Below are positions 5,753-12,580 of a stretch of DNA of 12,580 bases, piece after piece (position 1 is the first letter of the stretch; the number at the start of each line of letters is the position of its first letter). The notes under the pieces are model-generated. The model worked only from the letters and a program-made list of their open reading frames with translations. It was not told the DNA's origin and searched no databases. Where the stretch lies: the NCBI GenBank assembly GCA_030540495.1, contig JAUNWC010000015.1, positions 1-12,580 on the forward strand, read 5' to 3'. A program made the translations under genes and the position numbers. The stretch is from Bacteroidota bacterium. GTDB lineage: Bacteria > Bacteroidota > Bacteroidia > Bacteroidales > P3.

Positions 5753-6730
5753 TTATAGACTTAAAACATTTAATACTTTGATAAGTTTTTTGTCCATAGG
5801 TTTATCGGAGCGTATGGCTTCAGAAAAAGGCACATAAACCAACTCGTTGTTTCTAATGCCGACCATAATATTTCTTTGTCCTTGTGTTATTGCTTCTATG
5901 GCTCCATAACCCGTAAGCGAGGCAAGTATTCTGTCGTGAGCAGAAGGAGAGCCTCCACGTTGCAAGTGTCCTAGGATGGTTACTCTTACATCATACTCTG
6001 GAAACTCTTTTTTTACCCTGTTGGCATAGTAGTAGGCTCCTTTGTCTTTGTTTTCGGAAACTATAACTATGCAACTCTTTTTGGACTTTCTTATACCTCG
6101 TTCCATAAAGACCTCCAACTGGTCGTTATCTGTGGTATCCTCTGGAATGATGGCGGCTTCTGCACCTGAGGCTATGGCAGAATTCTGAGCAAGAAAGCCC
6201 GCATCTCGTCCCATTACTTCAACAAAAAATATTCTTTCGTGAGATGTTGCTGTATCCCTTATTCTATCCACACATTCTATTATGGTGTTTAGAGTGGTGT
6301 CGTAACCTATGGTAGAATCTGTGCCATAAAGGTCGTTGTCTATTGTGCCGGGCAGTCCCACACACCACACATCAAACATATTGGCAAACTCCATAGCGCC
6401 TCTCAAAGAACCATTTCCTCCTATCACTATTAAAGCATCTATATCATTTGCTTTCATATTGTTGAAGGCTTGTTGCATACCCTCTTTGGTTCTAAATTTT
6501 TCACTACGGGCAGATTTTAGAATAGTACCGCCTTGTCTTACAATACCGCTAACGCTTTCGGTCGTAAAATCTTTGATTTCATTGTTTATAAGTCCTTCCC
6601 ATCCCCTATAAATACCTTTTACCGCAAAGCCTTTACTTATAGCCGAACGAGTAACGGAACGTATTGCTGCATTCATTCCCGGAGCATCTCCGCCGGAGGT
6701 AAGTACTCCTATAGTTTTTATATTTGCCAT
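5753..6730 (-). CDS. pfkA: ATP-dependent 6-phosphofructokinase
   Basis: This 325-residue protein converts fructose 6-phosphate and ATP to fructose 1,6-bisphosphate, the committed step of glycolysis, in the cytoplasm. Its length matches the bacterial PfkA family. GGDAPGMN (13-20) is the nucleotide loop. PGTIDND (127-133) carries the catalytic Asp131, equivalent to E. coli Asp127. MGR (173-175) and GHLQRGGSP (254-262, with His255 and Arg258) bind fructose 6-phosphate. Gly107 and Gly128 sit where pyrophosphate-dependent enzymes have Asp and Lys, so ATP use is expected. One oddity is GGNGS (104-108): Asn106 replaces the Mg-coordinating Asp (E. coli Asp103) that is nearly universal. The gene starts 24 bp after sppA and is followed 4 bp later by the DUF4491 gene. 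A paralogue elsewhere in the genome is possible, because Bacteroidota often have more than one Pfk. Confidence 0.95.
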   Translation of the reverse strand: MANIKTIGVLTSGGDAPGMNAAIRSVTRSAISKGFAVKGIYRGWEGLINNEIKDFTTESVSGIVRQGGTILKSARSEKFRTKEGMQQAFNNMKANDIDALIVIGGNGSLRGAMEFANMFDVWCVGLPGTIDNDLYGTDSTIGYDTTLNTIIECVDRIRDTATSHERIFFVEVMGRDAGFLAQNSAIASGAEAAIIPEDTTDNDQLEVFMERGIRKSKKSCIVIVSENKDKGAYYYANRVKKEFPEYDVRVTILGHLQRGGSPSAHDRILASLTGYGAIEAITQGQRNIMVGIRNNELVYVPFSEAIRSDKPMDKKLIKVLNVLSL

Positions 6731-6754
6731 TATATTAAAATTGCTTGTTTTGTT

Positions 6755-8536
6755 TTAGAAATATAATATATAGTCCATTCTCTTTTGTACGCCTTGCATA
6801 TTGGCTATATCTCTAAGTTGAAGAAAGAAAGAATAAGGTTTGCCCAATTCTTTGGTAAAGTTCTTCATACTAAGTTCAGTGGTTTGATTTGCCATAATTT
6901 GTTCTAAAATCCCCATGGTTTTAGGATAAGAAACAATACCATATCGTTTTAGTCCAACTTTTTGTGCTGCTATTTTTATCGCTGTGGTCAAACCTCCCAA
7001 TTCATCCACCAAGCCTAATTGTTTGGCATCCTCTCCTGTCCAAACTCTTCCTTTGGCTATTGAGGCAATATATTCTGCTGATTTGTTTCTGCCAACAGCA
7101 ACTCTATTGATAAAGTTTGTATAAAAATGTTCCACATTTTGTTGCATCAACTCTTTTGCCATAGGGGTCATAGGAGTAGTAACGCTCATAAGGTTGGAAT
7201 TAGCATGAGTTTTAACAGTATCAAAAGTAATACCCAAATTGTTTTTCAAAGCACGAGAGAAATTAGGCAGAACTCCAAACACACCTATTGAGCCGGTAAG
7301 AGTGGTTCTATTGGCAATTATGTATGAAGCATTGGAAGACATTTCATAACCTGCCGAAGCAGCATAGTCTCCCATAGAAACTATAATAGGTTTTACTCTT
7401 TTGGCTTTTATTACTTCGTTGGTTATGCTTTCTGAGGCAATAGCATCTCCTCCCGGAGAATTAACCCTTAGAACTATGGCTCTTACTCTTCTGTCTTTTA
7501 CTGCCATTTGTATAGCCCTGCAAGTAGTCTCACTGCCTATGGAAAGGTCGGAGCCTTTGCCCTGAGAAACATTGCCATAAGCATAGACAACAGCAATATT
7601 GTGTTTTGATGTGTTATGAAGTTGGTCAAAAGATTTTCTATATTTGTTGTAAGAAATAAAATTGACTTTGGCTTTTGGAGAAAGTTTATTCTCCAAAATT
7701 ATGTTTCTTGTTATACTGTCTTTGAAATCGCTTTTAAATCCCAAATAATCTACGATATTGTTTTTCAAAACATCCTCAGGCATAACTCCCTGCAAAGAAG
7801 AGGTTAAAGAGTTGAAATCTTTGAGGTCTATGTTTCTACTTTTGGACATTTGCTCTGCAATTGTGTTCCAAATAGAAGAAAGATATTGTCGGGTTTGCAC
7901 ACGATTGGAATCCGACATTTTGTTGCTTGTGTACATTTCCCCCGCACTTTTAAAAGCATTGCTCTTCGGACGAATTAACTCCACATCAATATCAAATTTG
8001 TTGGTCAAATCTTTAAAATACATAACCTCTGCACCCATTCCAGAAAGTAATATTTTGCCTGCTGGGTTAAGCATTATCTTATCCGCAACAGTGGCTATAT
8101 AATAAGATTTTGTGTCATAAAAGTCTCCGTATGCATATATTTTCTTGCCCGATTGTTTAAAATCTTGCAGAGCCTCTCTTATTTCCTCTGCCGTTGCCAT
8201 ACCATTGGCTTGCAAAAGAGAAAAATCAAGCATTATGGCTTTTATCTTTCTATCATTCTTTGCCTTATTTATAACAGCAATAAATTCTGTAAGTCCAATG
8301 TTTTGTTCCATAAGTCCATCAGAGGAAAGCAAACTTTGCAAATTCTCTACCTCGCGGTCGTAAATAGGTTTGCTCATATTCACAACCAAAATGGAGTTGT
8401 CTTTAACTTCCTCGCTTGGTTGGGACATAACGGCAATCACTCCTCCCACAATGGCAAAAAGAACAAAAAACACCAACATCAAAGCCAGGAAACTTCCTAA
8501 GCAAGATGCAAACATAAATTTAAAAAACTGTTTCAT
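6755..8536 (-). CDS. sppA: Signal peptide peptidase SppA, 67-kDa type
   Basis: This 593-residue membrane-bound serine protease degrades signal peptides released after secretion and other membrane peptides. An N-terminal transmembrane anchor (about 13-37) is followed by tandem S49 domains (about 48-295 and 312-535), the long E. coli-like architecture rather than the short one. The catalytic Lys is Lys196 in NAFKSAGE (193-200) of the first domain. The Ser nucleophile is Ser394 in GDYAASAGY (389-397) of the second domain, corresponding to E. coli Lys209 and Ser409. RVNSPGG (357-363) and TGSIGVFG (414-421) are further conserved S49 motifs. All key residues are present, so the enzyme should be active. 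It lies 66 bp after the 142-residue repeat-protein gene and 24 bp before pfkA, probably in the same transcription unit. Confidence 0.94.
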   Translation of the reverse strand: MKQFFKFMFASCLGSFLALMLVFFVLFAIVGGVIAVMSQPSEEVKDNSILVVNMSKPIYDREVENLQSLLSSDGLMEQNIGLTEFIAVINKAKNDRKIKAIMLDFSLLQANGMATAEEIREALQDFKQSGKKIYAYGDFYDTKSYYIATVADKIMLNPAGKILLSGMGAEVMYFKDLTNKFDIDVELIRPKSNAFKSAGEMYTSNKMSDSNRVQTRQYLSSIWNTIAEQMSKSRNIDLKDFNSLTSSLQGVMPEDVLKNNIVDYLGFKSDFKDSITRNIILENKLSPKAKVNFISYNKYRKSFDQLHNTSKHNIAVVYAYGNVSQGKGSDLSIGSETTCRAIQMAVKDRRVRAIVLRVNSPGGDAIASESITNEVIKAKRVKPIIVSMGDYAASAGYEMSSNASYIIANRTTLTGSIGVFGVLPNFSRALKNNLGITFDTVKTHANSNLMSVTTPMTPMAKELMQQNVEHFYTNFINRVAVGRNKSAEYIASIAKGRVWTGEDAKQLGLVDELGGLTTAIKIAAQKVGLKRYGIVSYPKTMGILEQIMANQTTELSMKNFTKELGKPYSFFLQLRDIANMQGVQKRMDYILYF

Positions 8537-8602
8537 AATATTTTACTCTTTTTCTATTTGTTTGTCCAATACCTAATTTATCAAATATAAGAATCAAAAA
8601 TC

Positions 8603-9031
8603 TTACCCCTTCCATTTATAGAAAAACATTTGGTCTTTTGTTTGTATTTCTATTATTTTTTGTTCTTCTATTGCCATTTCCAAGAAAATTTCCAATTCAT
8701 TATCCTTCAACCACTGCATAGCCTGTTTATCTTTTCTACAAGCGGCAGTAAAGTTGATAAGAAAGTCATCCTTTGTTTCCAATATCCACGTTCTTGCTTT
8801 GTCGTGTCCGTCTATTGCTATGGTCATTATAGCAAGAGTTGGATAATTGTTTTTAAACAACCATTTCAAAGCCTCTTCGTCTCCCCTCATCACATTGCTC
8901 CAAGCAGCCAATTCGGGATAACCATTTTTTAGCAAGAAATAAAAGAACTTCTTACTACCCTTAACACTTTCCAAAAGGGCTATAAGTACCTTTATATCAT
9001 AATGCAAAAGAGACTTTTGTGTAATTTTCAT
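8603..9031 (-). CDS. Unknown protein of four 25-residue helical repeats
   Basis: I do not recognise this 142-residue protein. After a 24-residue N-terminus it consists of four tandem 25-residue repeats: 25-49, 50-74, 75-99 and 100-124. Conserved positions are G-D-x-x-A-x-x-W-[LI] at the start, N-x-Y-P-x-L-A in the middle and a small residue (Ala) near the end, as in GDEEALKW (50-57) with NNYPTLA (61-67). Repeats 1 and 2 are the closest pair; repeat 4 is the most diverged. The pattern implies paired helices stacked in a short alpha-solenoid, ankyrin-like in general character but shorter than the 33-residue ankyrin unit. There is no signal peptide or membrane segment, so it is probably cytoplasmic and binds a partner. 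Its ATG is 2 bp beyond the pheT stop codon, with GAGG just upstream, which suggests translational coupling to pheT. sppA follows after 66 bp. Confidence 0.8.
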   Translation of the reverse strand: MKITQKSLLHYDIKVLIALLESVKGSKKFFYFLLKNGYPELAAWSNVMRGDEEALKWLFKNNYPTLAIMTIAIDGHDKARTWILETKDDFLINFTAACRKDKQAMQWLKDNELEIFLEMAIEEQKIIEIQTKDQMFFYKWKG

Positions 9032-9033
9032 TC

Positions 9034-11493
9034 CTACCTCAATTTTGCTCCTATTTTGCTCTCAAAGGTTTTTATCAGTTTGTTCATTATGGCATCTATT
9101 TGTTTATCGGTAAGAGTCTTTTCATTGTCTTGCAAAATAAAAGAAATAGCATATTGTTTTTTGCCTAACAAATTCATTCCTCTATATTCGTCAAACAGAT
9201 TAACGCGCTTAAGAAGTTTTTTCTCTGTTTCAAAGGCAAGTTTTTCTATCTCTGCAAAGGTAACTTTTTCTTCTAACACAAGGGCAAGGTCTCTTCTAAC
9301 CTCAGGAAACTTAGAAATACTCTCGTATTGCAACTCTTTCTTAGGCAACATTTTCAAAAGTAAATTCCAATTTATATCAGCAAAAAATACCTCTTGCTTA
9401 ATATCAAAAGATTTGCAAACATTCTTACATAGAACACCTATTACGGCAATTTGTTTTTTGCTATCGGTATTTATAATTGCTAAACTTTGAGAATAGTATT
9501 TTGATTGTCCTTCCTCCATTTTTAGTTTCTTATAATCCACCCTCAAACGTCTAAGAATATTTAAGACAATATTTTTCAGATAGAAGAAATCTGTATTTTT
9601 TGTTTTCTCCTGCCAATTTTCTCCAAAGGACTTGCCCGTAGTAAGTATAGATAGGTGTTTTTCTTCTTTGTATCTCTTATCCACAGGTTGGTCATCTGGG
9701 CAAGACAAAGATTTTTCATAACAATTGCCAAACTCAAAAATCTTTATATCCGTTATCTTTCTGTTTATATTATAGGACAATACCTCCAAACCACCATACA
9801 ATAAGGTTTGACGCATAAGGGCTAAGTCTTTGCTCAGAGCGTTTAGTATTCTAACACTCTTTTCTATAGGAAAGTCCTCATTGTTTTCATAATAAGCCTC
9901 TTTAGTTAAAGAGTTATTCATAATTTCATTAAAACCATTGTCTGCAAGATAGGAGGTTATTATATCTTGTATTTTTTCTTTGTCCGGCTTTTGAATATAA
10001 TTTAATGTACTTTGAATATTAGACGAGAAATCTATTTTATCATAACCATAGATTCTAAGAATTTCTTCTGCCAAATCGCAAGGACGAGTTACATCCACTT
10101 TGTTTGTTGGCACAAGGGCAATCAACCTCTCTTCTGTTTGATTCTCTATTTCTATGTTTAGATTATTTAGTATGTTTTTTATTTCCTCTCTATCTATTCT
10201 TTGACCTATAAGGTTATCCAAATAAGAGTATTCCAAATCTATTTTTGCTCTCTCTATTTCTTTTGGATAAACATCCACTATTTGAGAAGATATTTCTCCT
10301 CCTGCTATTTGTTTGATAATAATAGCGGCACGTTTCAAAGCATATAGACATATATTAGGGTCGGCTCCTCTTTCATAACGAAAAGAGGCATCGGTTTGCA
10401 ATCCATGATAGCGGGCAGCCTTACGTATTACCACAGGATTAAAATAAGCACTTTCCAAAAATATATTTTTAGTTGCTGTGGTTATACCCGATTTTTCTCC
10501 TCCAAATATTCCTCCCATACACATAGGCTCTTTGGAGTTACAAACCATTGCTTCCCTACCATTTAACTCTCTTTCTATTCCGTCTAAGGTAACAAACTTT
10601 GTACCTTTTTCCACATTTTTTACTTCTATGGTTTGACCTTCTACCTTATCCCAATCAAAAGCATGCAAAGGCTGACCTATTTCCATTAGGACAAAATTGG
10701 TTATATCCACAATATTGTTTATAGGACGAATACCCACAGCTTCCAAATGTTCCCTAAGCCAAGAAGGCGACTCTTTAACTTCAACGCCTTTAATTACAAG
10801 CCCCGAATATCTGCCACAAAGATTTGTATCAATGTTTATGGTTGGTTCTTCAGTAGAGTTATCTATGTTAAAATCTTCTATGGATGGTATTTGCAAAGAA
10901 ATGTTTTCTTGTTTTTGGGAGGCAAGTATGGCAACAAGGTCTCTTCCTACTCCTATGTGAGAAGTAGCATCGGAGCGATTTGCCGTCAAGCCTATCTCAA
11001 AAACAGAGTCAGTTTTGAGTTTAAAATACTCTTTTGCTGGTGTTCCTTCCTTTGCTTCAGAAGGCAAAACAAGTATTCCCTCATGGCTATTACCAAGTTG
11101 CAACTCTTTTTCCGAGCATATCATTCCCTCACTCTCTGCTCCTCTGAGTTTGCTCTTCTTTATGGTAAAAAATTCTTCACCCTCATATACTTTGGCTCCT
11201 ATGGTTGCTACTATAACTTTTTGTCCTTGAGCAACATTTGGCGCTCCGCAAACAATGTTAAGAGGCTTTTCTCCTCCCACATCCACAGTTGTTATATGCA
11301 AATGGTCTGAATTAGGATGAGGCTCACAAGTCAGCACCTTACCTACAAAATATTTGTCCAACCCTCCTTTTATACTCTCTATTTGTTCTACATTTTCTAC
11401 CTCAAGCCCCGAGAAGGTCAGCAAACGTGCAACCTCTTGTGCATCAAATCTTGTTGGTACATATTCCCTTAGCCAATTATATGAAATTTTCAT
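9034..11493 (-). CDS. pheT: Phenylalanine-tRNA ligase beta subunit
   Basis: This 819-residue protein is the beta chain of the heterotetrameric phenylalanyl-tRNA synthetase, which works with PheS (not in this window) to charge tRNA-Phe. Domains in order are: the N-terminal helix region (1-40); an EMAP/tRNA-binding OB fold (about 44-155, with EPHPNSDHLHITTVDVG at 57-73 and IVCGAPNV at 80-87); the B3/B4 editing domain (about 219-400, with RPINNIVDITNFVLMEIGQP at 256-275); the B5 domain (about 413-482); the catalytic-like core (about 485-715); and the ferredoxin-fold anticodon-binding domain (about 725-819, beginning SKFPEVRRDLAL). This is the full length normal for bacterial PheT, with no missing domain. 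The 142-residue repeat protein follows after 2 bp. I saw no convincing promoter in the 157-bp spacer to purQ. Confidence 0.97.
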   Translation of the reverse strand: MKISYNWLREYVPTRFDAQEVARLLTFSGLEVENVEQIESIKGGLDKYFVGKVLTCEPHPNSDHLHITTVDVGGEKPLNIVCGAPNVAQGQKVIVATIGAKVYEGEEFFTIKKSKLRGAESEGMICSEKELQLGNSHEGILVLPSEAKEGTPAKEYFKLKTDSVFEIGLTANRSDATSHIGVGRDLVAILASQKQENISLQIPSIEDFNIDNSTEEPTINIDTNLCGRYSGLVIKGVEVKESPSWLREHLEAVGIRPINNIVDITNFVLMEIGQPLHAFDWDKVEGQTIEVKNVEKGTKFVTLDGIERELNGREAMVCNSKEPMCMGGIFGGEKSGITTATKNIFLESAYFNPVVIRKAARYHGLQTDASFRYERGADPNICLYALKRAAIIIKQIAGGEISSQIVDVYPKEIERAKIDLEYSYLDNLIGQRIDREEIKNILNNLNIEIENQTEERLIALVPTNKVDVTRPCDLAEEILRIYGYDKIDFSSNIQSTLNYIQKPDKEKIQDIITSYLADNGFNEIMNNSLTKEAYYENNEDFPIEKSVRILNALSKDLALMRQTLLYGGLEVLSYNINRKITDIKIFEFGNCYEKSLSCPDDQPVDKRYKEEKHLSILTTGKSFGENWQEKTKNTDFFYLKNIVLNILRRLRVDYKKLKMEEGQSKYYSQSLAIINTDSKKQIAVIGVLCKNVCKSFDIKQEVFFADINWNLLLKMLPKKELQYESISKFPEVRRDLALVLEEKVTFAEIEKLAFETEKKLLKRVNLFDEYRGMNLLGKKQYAISFILQDNEKTLTDKQIDAIMNKLIKTFESKIGAKLR

Positions 11494-11592
11494 TATACTT
11501 GTTTTTTATATATTACTCTTTTATTAACATAAATAATAACTAAAAATACTCTTAGTTTATTGTATTTTAACTCCCTGTTTTAAAATATCTAT

Positions 11593-11623
11593 AGGGCTTT
11601 AAGGTCATTTGCCTTGAAGCCCT
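11593..11623 (-). terminator. Stem-loop downstream of purQ (possible terminator)
   Basis: A 12-bp inverted repeat, 11593-11604 with 11612-11623 and one mismatch (core AGGGCTT/AAGCCCT), has a 7-nt loop. It begins 27 bp after the purQ stop codon. Read on the minus strand it is followed by ATAGATATTTT rather than a clean T-tract, so it may be a weak terminator, an RNA-stabilising structure, or part of a pheT leader. Confidence 0.5.
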
Positions 11624-11650
11624 TGCTTTATTTTACAGCCAATAACATTG

Positions 11651-12343
11651 TTATTTTGCAAAGTTTTTTATAATACTATCAAACAGAATTTTGCCATCAG
11701 TATTACCCAACTCTACATCAGAACATCTTTCAGGGTGAGGCATCATACCAAAAACATTTTTTGTCTTATTGGTTACTCCCGCTATGTTTTCTATACTTCC
11801 ATTTGGGTTATATTCCTCTTTTATTTCTCCTTTTTCGTTGCAATAGCGGAAAAGTATTTGTTCGTTATCGTTCATTTTTTTCAAAACATCCTCATAAACA
11901 AAATATCTTCCCTCTCCGTGAGCAATAGGAATATTTATAGCCGAACCAACTTTGGCTTCTTTGGTAAATATGGTGCTATTTGTTTGAGTGGCAATGTATT
12001 GGTTTTTGCAAATAAATTTTTGATTATTGTTGTGCAGAAGAGTACCCTCCAAAAGCCCACTCTCACAAAGTATTTGAAATCCATTGCAAACCCCAAGCAA
12101 CAAACCTCCCTTATCAGCAAATTTCTTTATCTCTGCCATAATAGGAGAAAGTGCCGCTATTGCTCCACTTCTCAAATAATCTCCGTACGAAAAACCTCCG
12201 GGCAAAACTATCATATCGCAATTTTGCAAATCTCTTTCCTTATGCCACAAAGGAACAACCTCTTGTCCTTCTATATGGCGAAGAACATATATCATATCGT
12301 GGTCGCAATTTGACCCAGGAAATATAACTACTCCAAATTTCAT
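11651..12343 (-). CDS. purQ: Phosphoribosylformylglycinamidine synthase, glutaminase subunit
   Basis: This 230-residue class I glutamine amidotransferase supplies ammonia from glutamine to PurL, for conversion of FGAR to FGAM in purine synthesis. Conserved features are FPGSNCDHD (8-16), LPGGFSYGDYLR (47-58, the oxyanion region), the nucleophile Cys86 in GVCNGFQ (84-90), AHGEGRY (141-147), and PHPER (202-206) with His203 and Glu205 completing the triad. The length is normal for stand-alone PurQ, so the organism should use the three-part PurS/PurQ/PurL enzyme rather than the large fused PurL. Neither purS nor purL is in this window. The stop codon sits within a small perfect palindrome (11641-11655). 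The gene has its own -7 element upstream. Confidence 0.96.
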   Translation of the reverse strand: MKFGVVIFPGSNCDHDMIYVLRHIEGQEVVPLWHKERDLQNCDMIVLPGGFSYGDYLRSGAIAALSPIMAEIKKFADKGGLLLGVCNGFQILCESGLLEGTLLHNNNQKFICKNQYIATQTNSTIFTKEAKVGSAINIPIAHGEGRYFVYEDVLKKMNDNEQILFRYCNEKGEIKEEYNPNGSIENIAGVTNKTKNVFGMMPHPERCSDVELGNTDGKILFDSIIKNFAK

Positions 12344-12411
12344 ATTCTCTTTTTTATTCTATTAAAAAAACATCCCAAACTATACTATTATCAATAACTG
12401 ATTATTTGTTG

Positions 12412-12419
12412 CAAAGTTA
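12412..12419 (-). promoter_or_regulatory. -7 promoter element of purQ
   Basis: TAACTTTG on the minus strand fits the Bacteroidota -7 box TAnnTTTG and lies about 68 bp upstream of the purQ ATG. No TTTG is present at the expected -33 distance. The case rests on the -7 box and on the 16 identical bases (12411-12426) shared with the OmpA-family gene promoter. Confidence 0.5.
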
Positions 12420-12533
12420 CAATTTTATATTATTATGGTTTTCTTTTTTGCTAAATTATTTTATAAGTACGCTTTTTCTAATTCTATTGTCAATTCACAA
12501 AAAACATAGGAGTTTGAAAAAAAGGAGAAAAAA

Positions 12534-12565
12534 TTTGGTAGATAGATTTATTTTATATATTTTTG
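12534..12565 (+). promoter_or_regulatory. Rightward promoter leading out of the window
   Basis: TTTG (12534-12537) is followed after 20 bp by TATTTTTG (12558-12565), a full match to the Bacteroidota -33/-7 consensus with ideal spacing. The start site would be near 12572, so it should drive a gene beyond the right edge, divergent from purQ. Confidence 0.6.
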
Positions 12566-12580
12566 CAAAGTGGTATTTTT

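Noticed and set aside
8582..8589. TATATTTG on the minus strand, a possible sppA -7 box
   Set aside because: It fits TAnnTTTG, but there is no TTTG at the -33 distance and it lies in a short AT-rich spacer within a probable operon, so chance is likely.
10747..11310. + strand open frame of 187 codons inside pheT
   Set aside because: It is antisense to conserved PheT domains, without family features or an initiation context of its own.
11569..11610. Short minus-strand leader-peptide-like frame of 13 codons before pheT, with one Phe codon
   Set aside because: Phenylalanine attenuation leaders carry several clustered Phe codons. A single one beside the stem-loop is not enough to propose attenuation.
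11641..11655. Perfect 7-bp palindrome at the purQ stop codon
   Set aside because: It is very AT-rich and short, and half of it is coding sequence. It is probably chance rather than an operator.
11648..12313. Long + strand open frame of 221 codons
   Set aside because: It lies entirely over purQ, which has all its catalytic motifs on the other strand. The translation shows no recognisable family and is a frame shadow.

Overview
The window looks like chromosomal DNA of an AT-rich member of the Bacteroidota, most probably a Bacteroidales-type lineage. The evidence is an EF-G2-type translocase paralogue, a TPR/PD40/OmpA outer-membrane protein of the PorE-like kind, a DUF4491 protein, and promoters of the Bacteroidota form TTTG-N19-22-TAnnTTTG with no strong Shine-Dalgarno sequences. 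I see no phage, insertion sequence, CRISPR array, tRNA or rRNA.

Layout: an EF-G-like gene (128-2266, + strand) runs toward the centre from the left. All other genes lie on the minus strand and are read right to left: purQ (11651-12343), pheT (9034-11493), an unknown 142-residue repeat protein (8603-9031), sppA (6755-8536), pfkA (5753-6730), a DUF4491 membrane protein (5455-5748) and a large OmpA-family protein (2720-5341). Spacings of 2 bp (pheT/142-aa gene), 66 bp (142-aa gene/sppA), 24 bp (sppA/pfkA) and 4 bp (pfkA/DUF4491) suggest that pheT to DUF4491 may be one transcription unit. The OmpA-family gene and purQ each have their own promoter element. At the far right a consensus promoter points rightward out of the window.

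The genes are mostly housekeeping: translation (EF-G2, PheT), glycolysis (PfkA), purine synthesis (PurQ), membrane proteolysis (SppA) and the envelope (OmpA-family, DUF4491). They do not form one obvious pathway.

The most unusual part is the 2267-2719 spacer, where the EF-G-like and OmpA-family genes converge. After an ordinary terminator it holds about 20 copies of a degenerate 10-bp unit (ATARGTTRNN). These face right in the left half and left in the right half, and six short GC-rich hairpins with mutually compensating stem changes are threaded among them. One 53-bp segment is tandemly duplicated with a single mismatch. The outermost hairpins are each followed by a T-tract and probably stop transcription from both sides. 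A piece of the same repeat lies at the extreme left edge of the window.

Other points worth attention are the altered GTPase motifs of the EF-G paralogue, a C-terminal domain of the OmpA-family protein that resembles a catalytically dead retropepsin fold, an Asp-to-Asn change at the Mg-binding position of PfkA, and the exact 25-residue periodicity of the unknown protein downstream of pheT.
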